A stretch of DNA of 64,000 bases. Source: Kribbella steppae. Its GTDB lineage: Bacteria; Actinomycetota; Actinomycetes; Propionibacteriales; Kribbellaceae. This document shows positions 62,407 to 64,000 of this stretch, piece by piece. The first letter of the stretch is position 1. Every line of letters begins with the position of its first letter. Under the pieces are notes generated by a model, which had not been told where the DNA came from, made no database searches, and saw only the letters and a list, made by a program, of their open reading frames with translations. The stretch lies in NCBI RefSeq assembly GCF_004342025.1, contig NZ_SLWN01000001.1:834788-898787 (forward strand). Direction: 5' to 3'. Both the position numbers and the translations under genes were made by a program.

Positions 62407-63360
62407 CTAGGCGCTGTGGAAGGCCTCGACGACCTGTTGGACTCGGTAGGCGCTGGCGAAATCGGCCAGGTCGGGGGTTTGCTCGCCGCGGATCGCGCGA
62501 GCGAACAGGGACAGGCGGGTGGTCTCCGAGCCGGGTTCGCCGGTGAGGTCGACCGGTTGCCAGCCGTTGCCCTCAGCAACGAACAGGTCGCGCCAGTTGC
62601 TCAGGCGATAGGACTGCCGCGACCCCCGCAGTACCCACTCATAGGTCGTCGGCTGAGCGCCCACCACACCGGTCAACTGCACCGGGATGTCGCCGGCCCG
62701 CATCAGGCCGTACGCCGCCGTCTCGCTGCCCGGACCGCGATGATCCAGTACGCCGTGAACCAACTCCAGCGGCCCGACCAGCCGATCGGTCAGATACGCG
62801 AAATGCGAGAACACCTCGCGGACGAACCCGCCTTGCGCCCGCTCACCCACCCAGGTCGCCGCGGCCTGGAACTCACGCGGCCAGACCGGGAAGGCCAGCC
62901 GGATCTCCACCGCCAGCACCTCACCGACTCGACCGTCCGCGATCGCCGCTTCGACGTACCGGGTGGATTGCCGATCCGACAACGAGAAGTTGACCGCCGC
63001 CGCGCGGCCACTCGCCTTCGCGGCTGACAGCATCGCCTCCGCGTCAGCGGCCGATACCGACAGCGGCTTCTCGCAGAACACCGCCTGCCCGGCCTGCAGA
63101 GCCGGTACGACGAGCGCCGCGTGCGTACCGGGTGGTGTCGCGATGTAGACCGCGTCCACCCCATCCGCACCGATCACGTCTTTGGGCTCGGTGCTGAACA
63201 CAATGCCAAGGTGCTCGGCGGCCAGGCGCGCGATCATGGCGGGGTCGAGGTCGGCTGCCCGCGACACAACGAAGTCCGGGTGCGGGAGGGCCGCGGTGAA
63301 CAACCCCTGGCCCATCGCGCCGAGTCCGACGATGCCGAGGCGGATCGGAGTCGAAGTCAT
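62407..63360 (-). CDS. Gfo/Idh/MocA-family oxidoreductase
   Basis: The 317-residue protein has the N-terminal Rossmann fold (LGIVGLGAMGQGLF near residue 8), the catalytic lysine motif CEKPLSVSA (near residue 96) and the typical C-terminal sheet domain. It uses NAD(P) to oxidise a sugar or related compound. It stands alone and differs from the paralogue at 35783. Its start is 54 bp from the divergent ATPase gene. Confidence 0.9.
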   Translation of the reverse strand: MTSTPIRLGIVGLGAMGQGLFTAALPHPDFVVSRAADLDPAMIARLAAEHLGIVFSTEPKDVIGADGVDAVYIATPPGTHAALVVPALQAGQAVFCEKPLSVSAADAEAMLSAAKASGRAAAVNFSLSDRQSTRYVEAAIADGRVGEVLAVEIRLAFPVWPREFQAAATWVGERAQGGFVREVFSHFAYLTDRLVGPLELVHGVLDHRGPGSETAAYGLMRAGDIPVQLTGVVGAQPTTYEWVLRGSRQSYRLSNWRDLFVAEGNGWQPVDLTGEPGSETTRLSLFARAIRGEQTPDLADFASAYRVQQVVEAFHSA

Positions 63361-63401
63361 GCGGCCAGTCTCTCGCGACGAGTCCTGTCGGAGCAGGCCG
63401 G

Positions 63402-63414
63402 TAGCGTGACGGAC
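63402..63414 (+). promoter_or_regulatory. Leaderless -10 of the ATPase gene
   Basis: TAGCGT at 63402-63407 lies 7 bp before the ATG at 63415 with no ribosome site, as at valS, clpP1 and others in this window. Confidence 0.4.
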
Positions 63415-64000
63415 ATGCTGACGACGCTGGCGGTGGAGAACTACAGGTCACTGCGGCGGTTGGTCATGCCCCTGCGCGGTCTGAACGTCGTCACCGGCGC
63501 GAACGGCACCGGGAAGTCCAGCCTCTACCGCGCACTCCGTCTCCTCGCCGACGCCTCCCGCAACGGCGCCGTCGCAGCGTTGGCCCGCGAAGGCGGCCTC
63601 CAATCGACGCTGTGGGCAGGCCCGGAGCACGTCCGCAAAGACCGCCCGGTGCAAGGGACCGTCCGCACCAAGTCGGTCGGGTTGCGGATGGGATTCGCGG
63701 GTGACGACTACGGCTACCTGATGGATCTCGGGCTACCGGTGCCGAACGGCTCGGTGTTCGATCTCGATCCGGAGATCAAACGGGAAGCGCTTTGGTCAGG
63801 ACCCTTCCTGCGACCAGCCGCGCTGCTGGTGGAGCGCGTCAACCGCGAGGTGCGAATCCGTTCCAATGACGGCGACTGGCAACGGGGCGGACATCACCTG
63901 CAGACGTTCGACAGCATGCTCAGCGAGTTCGCCGACCCCGAGCGCGCCCCCGAACTCCTGACCGTCCGGGACCGGCTCCGCTCGTGGCGCTTCTACGACC
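63415..64000 (+). CDS. AAA-family ATPase (SMC/RecF-like, OLD-type), cut by the window edge
   Basis: The first 195 residues are present. They start LTTLAVENYRSLRRL and contain the P-loop GANGTGKSSLYRAL (near residue 28), the N-terminal half of an ABC-type head as in RecF, SMC and OLD-like ATPases of the AAA_21 family. The rest, with signature and Walker B, lies beyond the edge. Such stand-alone ATPases are often annotated as predicted ATPases, some in phage defence; the role here cannot be told. Confidence 0.85.
   Translation, partial: MLTTLAVENYRSLRRLVMPLRGLNVVTGANGTGKSSLYRALRLLADASRNGAVAALAREGGLQSTLWAGPEHVRKDRPVQGTVRTKSVGLRMGFAGDDYGYLMDLGLPVPNGSVFDLDPEIKREALWSGPFLRPAALLVERVNREVRIRSNDGDWQRGGHHLQTFDSMLSEFADPERAPELLTVRDRLRSWRFYD

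Noticed and set aside
1..64000. CRISPR array, insertion sequence or riboswitch
   Set aside because: I saw no regularly spaced repeats, no transposase frame and no known riboswitch core in the gaps; the only mobile DNA is the tRNA-Gly remnant.

Overview
The window is 64 kb of GC-rich, densely coding actinobacterial chromosome. Gene order (mreB-mreC-mreD; ndk, a DUF4233 gene, folC and valS; tig, clpP1, clpP2, clpX), frequent GTG starts, apparent leaderless starts and many Tat or lipoprotein signals fit a soil actinomycete of the Nocardioidales. A Kribbella-like organism is my best guess; I recognise no single diagnostic gene.

Left part (1-27.3 kb). Housekeeping genes for cell shape, nucleotides, folate and valine charging are followed by accessory genes. 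These include a LacI regulator with a solute-binding protein, two permeases and a GH42 beta-galactosidase (one sugar-uptake operon), and an ECF sigma/anti-sigma pair. A lipoprotein diverges from the sigma gene across a mirror-symmetric pair of ECF-type promoters. Next come secreted proteins (a repeat protein and a PhoD-type phosphatase), a cupin/DUF1304 pair beside a LuxR regulator, and an AraC regulator beside an NmrA-type oxidoreductase.

Middle (27.4-43.3 kb). Two divergent operons share a 194-bp control region and look like one carbohydrate-utilisation locus. Leftward: two ABC permeases, a Tat-exported alpha-helical protein, an FAH-family enzyme, a glucosamine-6-P deaminase-like protein, a SIS protein and a NagA-like deacetylase. 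Rightward: a solute-binding lipoprotein, a Gfo/Idh/MocA oxidoreductase, a cytoplasmic heparinase II/III-like lyase, two TIM-barrel hydrolases (one with its metal ligands lost), an unusual regulator-like protein and a class-III aminotransferase. Together they suggest uptake and breakdown of an oligosaccharide containing uronic acid and amino sugar. This is the most interesting system in the window.

Right part (43.5-64 kb). clpX, clpP2, clpP1 and tig form a protein-quality-control block with two ClgR-type boxes and a decayed glycosidase fragment. tRNA-Pro, a formyltransferase and tRNA-Gly follow. A 1-kb integrated-element remnant lies in the tRNA-Gly 3' end, with a 42-bp att duplication, a frameshifted integrase fragment and one small membrane gene. 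After it come small accessory enzymes, an MFS transporter, a secreted protein, a heterodimeric ABC exporter with a palindrome and mini-ORF at its gene junction, a GNAT enzyme, a DUF6325 gene with a tiny arginine-rich ORF behind it, an oxidoreductase, and the start of an AAA ATPase cut by the window edge.
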